A stretch of 64,000 bases of DNA from Pseudomonas sp. SCB32. Lineage in GTDB: Bacteria > Pseudomonadota > Gammaproteobacteria > Pseudomonadales > Pseudomonadaceae. The DNA lies in NCBI RefSeq assembly GCF_009189165.1, contig NZ_CP045118.1:1240001-1304000 (forward strand), written 5' to 3'. This document shows, in pieces, positions 1 to 10,160 of the stretch (its first letter is position 1; every line of letters begins with the position of its first letter). The notes beneath the pieces were generated by a model. It was not told the DNA's origin, ran no database searches, and saw only the letters and a list, made by a program, of their open reading frames with translations. The position numbers were made by a program, and so were the translations under genes.

Positions 1-286
1 TGAATAAAGGGCGATGGTAGCAGATGGGGGAATCAACGGGGTGCAGGAGCCTTGCTCCAGCGCAGCCTTGAAGTTGTACGACTGCGCCACCATATCAACT
101 AGGTGGATCGAAAGTTGTCCGTCCATGCATTGCTCGAAATGTCATGGAGTGCGAAGCTTCCAAGGATGACTTCGGCACTTTTTTCGTACACGTTTCCGGG
201 TAGAATGCCCGCTTCGTTGCCGTTCCGCGCCGCGGCCAGCCAGTCGGGCAGCCCTCCAATTCTCCAGTTCGGATGACCCAGTCGAT
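1..286. other. Intergenic region upstream of secA
   Basis: No convincing gene is visible in these 286 bases. A minus-strand frame is open to the left edge but does not resemble any family I know. A TAGAAT hexamer at 201-206 could be the -10 element of a secA promoter, but no good -35 lies at the right distance. There is no SecM-like arrest-peptide ORF of the enterobacterial kind. Confidence 0.4.
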
Positions 287-3040
287 ATGTTTGCGCCTTT
301 GTTGAAAAAACTCTTTGGAAGCAAGAACGAGCGTGAAGTAAAGCGCATGGTCAAGCAGGTCCAGGCCATCAATGCGCTCGAGCCCCAGATGGTGGCGCTT
401 TCCGATGAGCAACTGAAGGCCAAGACCGAGGAGTTCAAGGCGCGCGTCGCCAAGGGCGAAACCCTCGACCAGGTCCTGCCCGAAGCCTTCGCCGTGGCCC
501 GTGAGGCCGGCAAGCGCGTGATGGGCATGCGCCACTTCGACGTCCAGCTGATCGGAGGCATGACCCTGCACGAAGGCAAGATCGCCGAGATGCGTACCGG
601 TGAGGGCAAGACCCTCGTGGGTACCCTGGCCGTCTACCTGAACGCCCTGGCCGGCAAAGGCGTACACGTGGTCACCGTGAACGACTACCTGGCCCGCCGC
701 GACGCTAACTGGATGCGTCCGCTGTACGAGTTCCTCGGCCTCTCCGTCGGCATCGTCAGCCCGTTCCAGCCGCCGGAAGAGAAGCGCGCCGCCTACGCCT
801 CCGACATCACCTACGGCACCAACAACGAATTCGGTTTCGACTACCTGCGCGACAACATGGCGTTCAGCCTGGAAGACAAGTTCCAGCGCGAGCTGAACTT
901 CGCCGTGGTCGACGAAGTGGACTCCATCCTCATCGACGAGGCGCGGACTCCGCTGATCATCTCCGGCCAGGCCGAAGACAGCTCCGAGCTGTACATCAAG
1001 ATCAACAAGCTGATCCCGCGCCTGAAGCGTCATATCGAGGAAGTCGAAGGCCAGGTGACCCAGCAGGGCCACTACAGCATCGACGAGAAGACCCGCCAGG
1101 TCGAACTCAACGAGCAGGGCCACGCCTACGTCGAGGACCTGCTGACCCAGAACGGCCTGCTGGCCGAGGGCGAGAGCCTCTATTCGGCGCACAACCTGAG
1201 CCTGCTGACCCACGTCTACGCCGCACTGCGTGCCCACACGCTGTTCAACCGCAACGTGGAGTACATCGTCCAGGGCGACCAGGTTCTGCTGATCGACGAG
1301 CACACTGGCCGTACCATGCCGGGCCGCCGCCTCTCCGAGGGCCTGCACCAGGCTATCGAGGCGAAGGAAAACCTGCCGATCCAGGCCGAGAGCCAGACCC
1401 TGGCCTCGACCACCTTCCAGAACTACTTCCGCCTCTACACCAAGCTGGCCGGCATGACCGGTACCGCTGACACCGAGGCCTTCGAATTCCGCCAGACCTA
1501 CGGCCTGGACGTGGTGGTGATCCCGACCCACCGTCCGGTCGCCCGTAAAGACTTCAACGACCTGGTCTACCTGACCCAGGACGAGAAGTACGCCGCCATC
1601 ATCACCGACGTGCAGCAGTGCCAGGCGTTGGGCCGTCCGATCCTGGTCGGTACCGCTTCGGTCGAGACCTCCGAATACGTTTCGCAGCTGCTGCAGAAGG
1701 CCGGCATCGAGCACAAGGTACTGAACGCCAAGTACCACGAGAAGGAAGCCGAGATCATCGCCCAGGCCGGTCGTCCAGGCTCGGTCACCATCGCCACCAA
1801 CATGGCCGGCCGTGGTACCGACATCCTGCTGGGCGGCAACTGGGAAGTGGAAGTCGCCGCACTGGAGACTCCTACCGACGAGCAGATTGCACAGATCAAG
1901 GGCGACTGGCAGAAGCGCCACCAGCAGGTCATCGAAGCTGGCGGCCTCCACGTGATCGCCTCCGAGCGCCACGAATCCCGCCGTATCGACAACCAGCTGC
2001 GCGGCCGTGCCGGCCGTCAGGGTGACCCGGGCTCCAGCCGCTTCTACCTGTCGCTGGAAGACCACCTGATGCGCATCTTCGCCTCCGACCGGGTGAAGAA
2101 CTTCATGAAGGCCCTGGGCATGCAGCCGGGCGAGGCGATCGAGCACCGCATGGTGACCAACGCCATCGAAAAGGCCCAGCGCAAGGTCGAAGGCCGCAAC
2201 TTCGATATCCGTAAGCAACTGCTGGAGTTCGACGACGTCGCCAACGAGCAGCGCAAGGTGATCTACCACATGCGCAACAGCCTGCTGGCAGCCGACAACA
2301 TCGGCGACACCATCGTCGAGTTCCGCGAGGAAACCCTGGCCAACACCATCAGCCAGCACATTCCGCCGCAGTCGCTGCCCGAACAGTGGGACATCGCGGC
2401 TCTGGAAGCTGCGCTGTACAGCGATTTCGCCCTGAAGCTGCCGATCCAGCAGTGGCTGGACGACGACGAGAAGCTCTACGAGGAAACCCTGCGCGAGAAG
2501 ATCCTCACCGAGCTGGTGGCTGCCTACAACGAGAAGGAAGACCTCGCTGGCGCCGAAGCCCTGCGTACCTTCGAGAAGCAGATGCTGCTGCGCGTGCTGG
2601 ACGACCTGTGGAAGGACCACCTGTCCACCATGGATCACCTGCGCCACGGCATCCACCTGCGCGGCTATGCACAGAAGAACCCCAAGCAGGAATACAAGCG
2701 CGAGTCCTTCAACCTGTTCCAGGAACTGCTGGATTCGGTCAAGCGCGACACCATCCGCGTGCTGTCCTTCGTTCAGGTCCGCCGCGAAGACCCGGCCGAG
2801 GAAGAAGCCCGTCTGCGCCGCGAAGCAGAGGAAATGGCCAAGCGCATGCAGTTCCAGCATGCCGCCGCGCCGTCCATGGAGCAGGCCACTGCGACTGACG
2901 AAGACGACGAGCAGCCCGAAGGCGCCTCCAACGTGGTAGCGATGGAGCCGGTGCGCAACGAGCCGAAGATCGGCCGCAACGAGCCGTGCCCCTGCGGTTC
3001 GGGCAAGAAATACAAGCACTGCCACGGTCAGGTGGAATAA
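287..3040 (+). CDS. secA: Preprotein translocase ATPase SecA
   Basis: Motor ATPase that pushes unfolded preproteins through SecYEG at the cytoplasmic membrane. The protein is 917 residues, the usual length for Pseudomonas SecA. Seen directly: the N-terminal [16 protein letters not shown] start, Walker A MRTGEGKT at 102-109, the DEVD box at 209-212, the second nucleotide-binding-fold motif [10 protein letters not shown] around 504-513, and the C-terminal zinc finger C901-x-C903-x8-C912-H913 that contacts SecB and phospholipid. The ATG at 287 fits the family start. The gene appears monocistronic and ends in a clear hairpin terminator. A 976-codon open frame on the opposite strand is only its GC-rich shadow. 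Confidence 0.98.
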   Translation: MFAPLLKKLFGSKNEREVKRMVKQVQAINALEPQMVALSDEQLKAKTEEFKARVAKGETLDQVLPEAFAVAREAGKRVMGMRHFDVQLIGGMTLHEGKIAEMRTGEGKTLVGTLAVYLNALAGKGVHVVTVNDYLARRDANWMRPLYEFLGLSVGIVSPFQPPEEKRAAYASDITYGTNNEFGFDYLRDNMAFSLEDKFQRELNFAVVDEVDSILIDEARTPLIISGQAEDSSELYIKINKLIPRLKRHIEEVEGQVTQQGHYSIDEKTRQVELNEQGHAYVEDLLTQNGLLAEGESLYSAHNLSLLTHVYAALRAHTLFNRNVEYIVQGDQVLLIDEHTGRTMPGRRLSEGLHQAIEAKENLPIQAESQTLASTTFQNYFRLYTKLAGMTGTADTEAFEFRQTYGLDVVVIPTHRPVARKDFNDLVYLTQDEKYAAIITDVQQCQALGRPILVGTASVETSEYVSQLLQKAGIEHKVLNAKYHEKEAEIIAQAGRPGSVTIATNMAGRGTDILLGGNWEVEVAALETPTDEQIAQIKGDWQKRHQQVIEAGGLHVIASERHESRRIDNQLRGRAGRQGDPGSSRFYLSLEDHLMRIFASDRVKNFMKALGMQPGEAIEHRMVTNAIEKAQRKVEGRNFDIRKQLLEFDDVANEQRKVIYHMRNSLLAADNIGDTIVEFREETLANTISQHIPPQSLPEQWDIAALEAALYSDFALKLPIQQWLDDDEKLYEETLREKILTELVAAYNEKEDLAGAEALRTFEKQMLLRVLDDLWKDHLSTMDHLRHGIHLRGYAQKNPKQEYKRESFNLFQELLDSVKRDTIRVLSFVQVRREDPAEEEARLRREAEEMAKRMQFQHAAAPSMEQATATDEDDEQPEGASNVVAMEPVRNEPKIGRNEPCPCGSGKKYKHCHGQVE

Positions 3041-3060
3041 CCCCTCCCGACCCTGATGCC

Positions 3061-3096
3061 AACGCCGCGACCGGCCCAGCCGCTCGCGGCGTTTTT
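3061..3096 (+). terminator. Rho-independent terminator of secA
   Basis: A perfect 10-bp stem, AACGCCGCGA (3061-3070) with TCGCGGCGTT (3084-3093), encloses a 13-nt loop and runs into a T tract just after the secA stop codon. Confidence 0.85.
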
Positions 3097-3132
3097 CACA
3101 TCTGATCCACTGACTTGATAGGAGCGCGTCAC

Positions 3133-4350
3133 ATGGCTGTTGGTCTCGGCCCCATGTCCACCCTGCACCCGGTCCCCGGTTTCGAACTCGGCATCGCCTC
3201 TGCCGGCATCAAGCGACCCGGTCGCAAGGACATCGTGGTGATGCGATGCGCCGAGGGTTCCACCGTGGCCGGTGTGTTCACCACCAACGCCTTCTGTGCC
3301 GCACCGGTAATCCTGTCTCGCAAACGCTTCCTCGGTCCGGTTCGCTACCTGCTGACCAACACCGGCAACGCCAACGCCGGCACCGGTGAGTCGGGCCTGG
3401 CCAACGCCACCCGCACCTGCGCCAAGTTGGCTGAACTTGCCGGCGTACCGGAAAGCGCCGTGCTGCCGTACTCCACCGGCGTGATCGGCGAGCCGCTGCC
3501 GGTCGAGAAGATCGAAGCCGCGCTGCCCGCCGCGCTGGCCAACCTGTCTGTGGATAACTGGGCCGATGCTGCCGCCGGCATCATGACCACCGATACCCTG
3601 CCCAAGGGCGCCAGCCGCCAGTTCCAGTATGACGGCGTGACCGTCACCGTCACCGGCATCAGCAAGGGTGCCGGCATGATCAAGCCGAACATGGCCACGA
3701 TGCTCGGTTACATCGCCACCGACGCCAAGGTCGCCCAGGGCGTGCTGCAGGACTTGCTGCGCGACGCGTCGAACAAGTCCTTTAACCGCATCACCATCGA
3801 TGGCGATACTTCGACCAACGACTGCTGCATGCTGGTCGCCACCGGCCAGGCTGCGCTGCCGGAAATCACCGCTGCCTCCGGCGCACTGTTCGCCGCGCTG
3901 AAGCAGGCCGTGCTGGACGTCTCCATGGAGCTGGCCCAGGCCATCGTCCGTGACGGCGAAGGCGCCACCAAGTTCGTCACCGTGCAGGTGAACGGCGGTG
4001 CGACTCACCAGGAGTGCCTGGACGTCGGCTACGCGGTTTCCCACTCGCCGCTGATCAAGACCGCGCTGTTCGCCTCCGACCCGAACTGGGGCCGCATCCT
4101 CGCTGCCGTCGGCCGTGCCGGCGTGCCGGACCTGGACGTGAGCCTGATCGACGTGTACCTGGATGACGTGGCCATCGCCAGCCGCGGCGGCCGCGCCGCC
4201 AACTACACCGAGGACCAGGGCGCGAAGGTGATGGCCCAGGAAGAGATCACCATCCGCATCGATCTCGGCCGCGGCACTTGCAGCGAGACCATCTGGACCA
4301 CCGACCTGTCCCATGAGTACGTGAAGATCAACGCGGAATATCGCACCTGA
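3133..4350 (+). CDS. argJ: Bifunctional ornithine acetyltransferase / N-acetylglutamate synthase ArgJ
   Basis: Cyclic arginine-biosynthesis enzyme that transfers acetyl from N-acetylornithine to glutamate and may also use acetyl-CoA. The ATG at 3133 was chosen because AGGAG lies at 3120-3124, giving 405 residues; an upstream in-frame TTG at 3115 has no ribosome site. The family is an Ntn-type autoprocessing enzyme. The expected cleavage motif [10 protein letters not shown] is present, with Thr189 as the new N-terminal nucleophile of the beta chain. It stands alone between two terminators, downstream of secA as in other pseudomonads. Confidence 0.96.
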   Translation: MAVGLGPMSTLHPVPGFELGIASAGIKRPGRKDIVVMRCAEGSTVAGVFTTNAFCAAPVILSRKRFLGPVRYLLTNTGNANAGTGESGLANATRTCAKLAELAGVPESAVLPYSTGVIGEPLPVEKIEAALPAALANLSVDNWADAAAGIMTTDTLPKGASRQFQYDGVTVTVTGISKGAGMIKPNMATMLGYIATDAKVAQGVLQDLLRDASNKSFNRITIDGDTSTNDCCMLVATGQAALPEITAASGALFAALKQAVLDVSMELAQAIVRDGEGATKFVTVQVNGGATHQECLDVGYAVSHSPLIKTALFASDPNWGRILAAVGRAGVPDLDVSLIDVYLDDVAIASRGGRAANYTEDQGAKVMAQEEITIRIDLGRGTCSETIWTTDLSHEYVKINAEYRT

Positions 4351-4405
4351 TCGCACTGAAAGGTCTTGGGATGCCGGCCTCGTGTCGGCGCCTTGCCCCG
4401 CTCGG

Positions 4406-4448
4406 ATTCCCGATTTTCATCGAAGGATGAAAATCGGGAATTTGTTTT
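4406..4448 (+). terminator. Terminator after argJ (perfect 16-bp hairpin)
   Basis: ATTCCCGATTTTCATC at 4406-4421 pairs perfectly with 4426-4441 around a 4-nt loop, followed by TTTGTTTT. It is unusually long and perfect for a terminator in this window. Confidence 0.85.
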
Positions 4449-4501
4449 CATGGCTCCTGCGCTCTAAGGTCTTCTGACAGACCCTCAAGAGCATCGCGTC
4501 C

Positions 4502-5131
4502 ATGTCCCTCTCCCTGGTTATCGGCAGCAAGAATTACTCCTCCTGGTCCCTGCGCGGCTGGCTGGCCATGGCGCTTACTGGCGTCGATTTTGAGGAGATC
4601 CTGATTCCCCTGGGCGGCCAGGACACCGCGCGGCGCATCCGTGAGCACTCGCCCAGCGGCAAGGTGCCGGCGCTCAAGTGCGAGCACGGGGTGATCTGGG
4701 ATTCCCTGGCGATTGCTGAATACCTCGCCGAGCGCTTCCCCGAAGCCCATCTCTGGCCCCGCGGCGAAGCGGCCCGCGCTTTGGCGCGCTCGGTCTGCGC
4801 CGAAATGCACAGCGGCTTCATGGCACTGCGCTCGCACATGCCGATGGACATCCAGCGCAACCAGCCGCTGGCGCAAGTACCGGAAGCGGTGGAGGCGGAC
4901 ATTGCCCGCGTCGTCGAACTCTGGGCGCTGTGCCGCCAGCAGTTCGGCCAGGACGGCCCCTACCTGTTCGGGCACGCCAGCATCGCCGATGCCTTCTACG
5001 CGCCGGTGGCCACGCGCCTGCGCAGTTACTGTGTGATCCTGCCCATCGAGGCGCAGAACTATGTCGACGCAATCTACGCCTGGCCGGCCTTCCGTCCCTG
5101 GCTGGAAGCGGCGATGGTCGAAGGCGCCTGA
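4502..5131 (+). CDS. Glutathione S-transferase family protein
   Basis: A 209-residue protein with the N-terminal thioredoxin-like fold (residues about 1-80) including an NYSSWSLRGW segment at the glutathione site, where the Ser pair is a likely catalytic residue. The SGKVPAL cis-proline loop follows, then an all-helical C-terminal domain. Substrate is unknown; the family conjugates glutathione to electrophiles or reduces peroxides. The ribosome site is weak. It lies between the argJ terminator and the Nudix gene, on the same strand, in the position of a homologous GST in P. aeruginosa. Confidence 0.9.
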   Translation: MSLSLVIGSKNYSSWSLRGWLAMALTGVDFEEILIPLGGQDTARRIREHSPSGKVPALKCEHGVIWDSLAIAEYLAERFPEAHLWPRGEAARALARSVCAEMHSGFMALRSHMPMDIQRNQPLAQVPEAVEADIARVVELWALCRQQFGQDGPYLFGHASIADAFYAPVATRLRSYCVILPIEAQNYVDAIYAWPAFRPWLEAAMVEGA

Positions 5132-5202
5132 TCCCGGCCTCCAATGACGGTAGAATGCCCCTCTGCGTGGGCCCTGCCTGAATCGGACTGAGGAGTAGCA
5201 CT

Positions 5203-6153
5203 GTGAAACGAGTACATGTCGCCGCCGCCGTGATTCGCGGACTCGATGGCCGGGTTCTGATCGCCCGCCGTCCGGACGACAAGCACCAGGGCGGTCTCTG
5301 GGAGTTTCCCGGTGGCAAGGTGGAAGAGGGCGAAGCGGTGCAGGTCGCCCTGGCCCGCGAGCTGAAGGAAGAGCTGGGCATTGAGGTCGAGCAGGCGCGC
5401 CCGCTGATCCGTGTGCAGCACGACTACAGCGACAAGCATGTGCTGCTGGATGTCTGGGAGGTTTCCGCCTTCTCCGGCGCGCCCCATGGCGCCGAAGGGC
5501 AGCCGCTGGCCTGGGTCGCCCCGCGCGACCTGCCGGACTACGAGTTCCCGGCGGCCAACGAGCCCATCGTGCAGGCCGCGCGCCTGCCGGATCGCTACCT
5601 GATCACGCCGGATGGCCTGGAAATCCCGCAGCTGGTACAGGGCGTGCGTGCCGCTGTCGCCAACGGCATCCGCCTGATCCAGCTGCGTGCACCGAACATG
5701 TACAGCCCCGAGTATCGCGACCTCGCGGTGGACATCCAGGGCCTGTGTGCCGCCAAGGCACAACTGATGCTCAAGGGGCCGCTGGAGTGGTTGGGCGACT
5801 TCCCGGCGGCCGGCTGGCACCTGACCTCCGAACAGCTGCGCAAGTACGCGCCCAATGGCCGCCCGTTCCCCCGCGAGCGCTTGCTGGCGGCTTCCTGTCA
5901 CAGTGCCGAGGAGCTGGAGCTGGCGACCCGCATGGGGGTGGATTTCGTCACCCTGTCGCCGGTACAGCCGACCGAGAGCCATCCGGGTGAGCCGGCGCTG
6001 GGTTGGGAAGCGGCGGAGGAACTGATCGGCGGCTTCAATCAGCCGGTGTTCCTGCTGGGGGGCGTTGGTCCGCAGGATGTCGAACGTGCCTGGCAGGCCG
6101 GGGCACAGGGCGTGGCAGGCATCCGCGCGTTCTGGCCGAAAGCCGAGGGCTGA
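5203..6153 (+). CDS. Nudix hydrolase (MutT-like) fused to a thiamine-phosphate-synthase-like domain
   Basis: A 316-residue two-domain protein. The N-terminal Nudix domain carries a perfect box at residues 38-60 (G-x5-E-x7-RE-x2-EE-x-G) and is like the MutT 8-oxo-dGTP pyrophosphatase that cleans the nucleotide pool. From about residue 130 the sequence switches to a TenI/ThiE-like barrel (PDGLEIPQLVQGVRAAV at its start, LLGGVGPQDV near its end). The GTG start at 5203 is supported by AGGAG at 5191-5195. The fusion is known in Pseudomonas and relatives. The role of the second domain is uncertain: damaged-thiamine salvage is a guess. Confidence 0.9.
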   Translation: MKRVHVAAAVIRGLDGRVLIARRPDDKHQGGLWEFPGGKVEEGEAVQVALARELKEELGIEVEQARPLIRVQHDYSDKHVLLDVWEVSAFSGAPHGAEGQPLAWVAPRDLPDYEFPAANEPIVQAARLPDRYLITPDGLEIPQLVQGVRAAVANGIRLIQLRAPNMYSPEYRDLAVDIQGLCAAKAQLMLKGPLEWLGDFPAAGWHLTSEQLRKYAPNGRPFPRERLLAASCHSAEELELATRMGVDFVTLSPVQPTESHPGEPALGWEAAEELIGGFNQPVFLLGGVGPQDVERAWQAGAQGVAGIRAFWPKAEG

Positions 6154-6228
6154 TCGGGATTTGTGCGTGGGGCTGCGATGGGTGTCGCTTCGCTCCACGC
6201 CATCCTACGAAAGATATTGCTCAGCCAG

Positions 6229-6296
6229 CGTAGGAGCGGACTTTGTCCGCGCTAGGCCTCGCTGCGGAATCTATCGCGGACGGAGTCCGCTCTTAT
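6229..6296. repeat. REP-like palindrome (GTAGGAGCGGAC family)
   Basis: Starts with GTAGGAGCGGACTTTGTCCG and ends with CGCGGACGGAGTCCGCTCTT, forming a long imperfect hairpin with internal short palindromes. The same opening recurs at 6428 and, with variation, at 16289 and 30971, as expected for dispersed Pseudomonas REP sequences. Confidence 0.75.
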
Positions 6297-6321
6297 GGGC
6301 TGGCTTCGGCAATTTCCTTCA

Positions 6322-6420
6322 CGTAGGAGCAACTGTCTTCTAGGCTCCCGCGTTCGCGGGAGTGACGATGTCATGCACTGTCCTCCGCGCACGTCATCCC
6401 CGCGAACGCGGGAATCTCGT
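6322..6420 (+). repeat. BIME-like double hairpin element, copy 1
   Basis: Contains CTCCCGCGTTCGCGGGAG and, about 50 bases on, CCCCGCGAACGCGGG in opposing layout, joined by a linker with TGACGATGTCA. An almost identical copy in reverse orientation lies at 16388-16485 (roughly 90% identical over about 95 bases by eye). Confidence 0.8.
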
Positions 6421-6426
6421 GAACAG

Positions 6427-6506
6427 CGTAGGAGCGGACTGAACGCGCCAGCGTTTCCTTGTAGAGCGCGCCATGCCCGCGATCGCGCGCATGGCGCGCT
6501 CCTACA
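6427..6506. repeat. REP-like palindrome with CGCGCATGGCGCGCTCCTA end
   Basis: Begins GTAGGAGCGGACTG and ends with a large imperfect inverted repeat built from GCGCGCCATG and CATGGCGCGC. The right half closely matches the element at 30970-31016. Confidence 0.75.
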
Positions 6507-6523
6507 GGTCCGTTCCTGATCGA

Positions 6524-7096
6524 TCAGGCGGGCTTTTCGGCGGCCTGCCAGAGAATCTCGTCCACACCCTGGCGCCGTGCGATGAAGCGCGCGGCGACGA
6601 ACAGCAGGTCCGATAGCCGGTTCAGGTAGCGCAAGCCGGCACCTTCCAGCGGTTCCTCGGCATTCAGCTGTTGGCAGCGGCGTTCGGCGTTGCGCGCCTG
6701 GGCGCGACACAGGTGGGCGAGGGCGACCAAGCGCGAGCCACCAGGCAGGATGAAGTTCTTCAACGGTCCGAGTTCTTCGTTCCAGCGGTCGATGACCTGT
6801 TCCAGGCGCTCCACTTCGGCATCGTTCAAGGCGCGATATTCCGGCATCGCCAGTTCGCCACCCAGGTCGAACAGGCGGTGCTGGACCGGTGCCAGTACGC
6901 CGATCACTTCCTCCAGGGCACTGCTGCGGGCTTCGTGCAGCCCCGCCAGCAGCAGGCCGAGGTGGCTATTCAGCTCGTCCACCGCCCCCATGGCTTCCAC
7001 CCGGGGATGGTGCTTGGGCACCCGGCGGCCATCGGCCAGGCCGGTTTCGCCGGTGTCGCCGGTGCGGGTGTAGATTTTCGAAAGCCGGTTGCCCAT
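6524..7096 (-). CDS. PduO-type cob(I)alamin adenosyltransferase
   Basis: Transfers the adenosyl group of ATP to reduced cobalamin to make coenzyme B12. The 190-residue protein carries the PduO-family N-terminal ATP loop KIYTRTGDTGETGLADG, a VDELNSHLG segment and the C-terminal RYLNRLSDLLFVAAR signature with the conserved Arg/Asn residues of trimeric adenosyltransferases. The gene starts 3 bp after the stop of the histidine kinase, so it is probably cotranscribed. A functional link with the kinase is not obvious. Confidence 0.93.
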   Translation of the reverse strand: MGNRLSKIYTRTGDTGETGLADGRRVPKHHPRVEAMGAVDELNSHLGLLLAGLHEARSSALEEVIGVLAPVQHRLFDLGGELAMPEYRALNDAEVERLEQVIDRWNEELGPLKNFILPGGSRLVALAHLCRAQARNAERRCQQLNAEEPLEGAGLRYLNRLSDLLFVAARFIARRQGVDEILWQAAEKPA

Positions 7097-7099
7097 GAC

Positions 7100-9163
7100 T
7101 CAGTGCTCCTTATCGCCGCCTTCCAGCAGGGGCGTGGGGGACGTGATTTCGGCGCCCAGGGGCAGCCGCAGGGTGAAGCAGGTGCCCAGGCCCAGTTCGG
7201 ACTGCACCTCCATCTGCCCTTTGTGGTTGTTGGTGATGATGAAGTACGACACCGACAGGCCCAGCCCGGTGCCCTGGCCGACTTCCTTGGTGGTGAAGAA
7301 TGGCTCGAAGATGCGTTTGCGCACCTTCTCTGGCATGCCGCAGCCGTTGTCTTCCACCTGGATTTCCGCCCACGGCGGATTCAGCCGGGTGCGCAGGATG
7401 ATGCGGCCGAATTCGCCTTCCTCTTCGTCGTCGCGCTGGTGGATGGCCTGGGCGGCGTTCTTCAGCAGGTTGAGCAGGACTTGTTCCACCTCGTTGGCGA
7501 TCACCGGCACCGGCCCCAGCCGTGCATCGAACTCGTTGACGATCTGCAGCGACTTGAAGTCGAAGCCGCCGGTGAGGTCGAAGTCGTTGCCGGCGATCTC
7601 CACGGCCTGCTCCAGTAGCGCCGGGAGTTCGCAGGCGGTCATCTGGCGGTGGCTGCGGCGGCTGAAGGAGAGCATGTGGCTGACGATCTTCGCCGCCCTG
7701 GAGCCGGCGTACTGGATGCCGTCCATCAGCTTGGGAATCTCCCGCGCTTCCAGGTAGTGGTTGAGGTCTTCCAGGTGCACGCCGACTTCCCCGGCGACCT
7801 CCAGGTTCTTCGGCAGCTCCGGCGACAGGCGGCGGCGGATGTTCTGCACGTTGTGCAGGATGGCTCCCAGCGGGTTGTTGATCTCATGGGCCATGCCGGC
7901 GGCAAGGCCGCCGACGGAGAGCATCTTCTCCGACTGCACCATCATTTCTTCCATGCCTAAGCGATCGGTGATGTCGTCGATGCGGATCACCGCGCCGCGC
8001 CCAGTGCCGCCCATCAGCGGGTAGAAGGTCAGCGCATAGTGGCGCGGAGCGTCGGTCAGCGCCCAGGTGACTCGCTCGACGCGCTCGACCTTGTGCTGCT
8101 CGGCGGCGCGGGTGAGCTGCGGCAGGAAGTGCTTGAGCGAGGGGAAGGCGAGGAACACCGGCTGGTTCACCGCGTCGTCCAGGCTGGTGCCCGAGAGCCG
8201 GCTGGCCTCCTGGTTCCACTGGGTGACGTAGAGCTGTTCGTCCACCGCGATCAGCGCCGAGGGCATCGAGTCGATGATGCTGTTGAGGTAGTGCTGGAAG
8301 CCGGTGAGCTTCTTCTCGATCTTGCTGCGGACCTGGACTTCCAGCTCCAGCTTGCGGTTCGAGCGGCGGGTTTCCTCGGCCAGCGACTGCGCCTGCTCCA
8401 CTGCCTCCTGGGCGTCGTCACGGGCGCGCTTGAGCTGCTGCTCGCGGGCTTCGATGCGGGTCAGCATGGTGTTGAAGGCGTCGGCCAGGCGGCCGATCTC
8501 GTCTGCGTTGCCGCGTTCGGCGCGCAGGGCGTAGTTCTCCTCGCGGGTTACCTGGCGCGAGAGCTCCTCCAGGCTGCGGATCGGCCGGGTGATCAGGCGG
8601 CGGATCTGCTGGGCGATGAGTAGCCAGAGCAGCACGCTGACCGCGAGGATCACCAGGCTGGCAGTCAGGGTGCCGGTGTAGAACGCGCCGGGCAGCTCGC
8701 TGCTGGCGACCAGCAGCAGGTAGCCACTGGTGCGGCCGGGCTGGGGCAGTTCGAACAGGGCATTGAGGCGGTACTCGTGCTCCCGCCAGCGCTCCAGGTG
8801 GTCCAGTCGCTCGGGCAGGGCCATGGGGCCGTCAGCCGGAGTCTGGGCGATGCGCTCGCCATTGCTGTCGTAGAGCGCCGCGGCACGCAGCGGTTGGTAA
8901 TCATCGAGCTGTTGCAGCAGCACCTGGGCCTGGGTAGGGGACGCCAGGGCGGGCTCGCTGAGCGCTGGATTGGCGATCAGCCGGCCGATGGTCTGCAGTG
9001 CCTGGGGTGCCACGCTGTCCTGGGAAATCCAGTAGGCCGCGCTGATGAACGCGAGGTTGGCCACCAGCATGACGGTGGCCAGCAGAACCAGCAGGGCGGC
9101 GAGAATCTTCTGGCCGACGGGCAGGTCTTCCAGGCGCTTGCGCAGGTTCAGGGGTGAAGGCAT
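7100..9163 (-). CDS. Membrane-bound sensor histidine kinase (periplasmic sensor, HAMP, PAS, HisKA, HATPase)
   Basis: A 687-residue orthodox sensor kinase. Seen: a first membrane segment at about 19-41, a periplasmic domain of about 110 residues, a second membrane segment near 155-175, HAMP, a coiled-coil stretch, a PAS domain (about 270-390), the H box AGMAHEINNPLGA with His near 426, and ATP-binding motifs ending in TGLGLSVSYF. The start at 9163 (MPSPLNLRKRLEDLP) is preferred over a longer open frame reaching 9397, which would overlap panE and add a low-complexity Cys/Pro/Thr leader. The ligand is unknown. A response-regulator gene lies two genes upstream on the same strand and is a possible partner. 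Confidence 0.92.
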   Translation of the reverse strand: MPSPLNLRKRLEDLPVGQKILAALLVLLATVMLVANLAFISAAYWISQDSVAPQALQTIGRLIANPALSEPALASPTQAQVLLQQLDDYQPLRAAALYDSNGERIAQTPADGPMALPERLDHLERWREHEYRLNALFELPQPGRTSGYLLLVASSELPGAFYTGTLTASLVILAVSVLLWLLIAQQIRRLITRPIRSLEELSRQVTREENYALRAERGNADEIGRLADAFNTMLTRIEAREQQLKRARDDAQEAVEQAQSLAEETRRSNRKLELEVQVRSKIEKKLTGFQHYLNSIIDSMPSALIAVDEQLYVTQWNQEASRLSGTSLDDAVNQPVFLAFPSLKHFLPQLTRAAEQHKVERVERVTWALTDAPRHYALTFYPLMGGTGRGAVIRIDDITDRLGMEEMMVQSEKMLSVGGLAAGMAHEINNPLGAILHNVQNIRRRLSPELPKNLEVAGEVGVHLEDLNHYLEAREIPKLMDGIQYAGSRAAKIVSHMLSFSRRSHRQMTACELPALLEQAVEIAGNDFDLTGGFDFKSLQIVNEFDARLGPVPVIANEVEQVLLNLLKNAAQAIHQRDDEEEGEFGRIILRTRLNPPWAEIQVEDNGCGMPEKVRKRIFEPFFTTKEVGQGTGLGLSVSYFIITNNHKGQMEVQSELGLGTCFTLRLPLGAEITSPTPLLEGGDKEH

Positions 9164-9209
9164 GGGCGGAACCGCAGGGAAACAGGGAGTCGGGCAGGGT
9201 AGCCCGCGA

Positions 9210-10148
<939 letters not shown>

Positions 10149-10160
10149 TTACTGCGAAGT

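Larger units (their letters stand above)
6154..6523. other. Gene-free stretch filled with palindromic repeats
   Basis: These 370 bases between the Nudix gene and the convergent adenosyltransferase gene hold no convincing ORF. They contain three adjacent palindromic elements, listed separately, that probably also end transcription from both sides. Confidence 0.7.

Noticed and set aside
95..3025. 976-codon open frame antisense to secA
   Set aside because: It mirrors the third-position GC bias of secA, has no family resemblance and no ribosome site; the sense frame is unambiguous.
6322..6506. CRISPR-like repeats
   Set aside because: The repeated units are palindromic and irregularly spaced without unique spacers or cas genes; they are REP/BIME-type elements.
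7649..8623. Plus-strand open frames over the sensor kinase and similar frames over panE, groEL, tadG and pprA
   Set aside because: Low-complexity Arg/Ala/Gly/His-rich translations, no start signals, fully covered by recognised genes on the other strand or frame.
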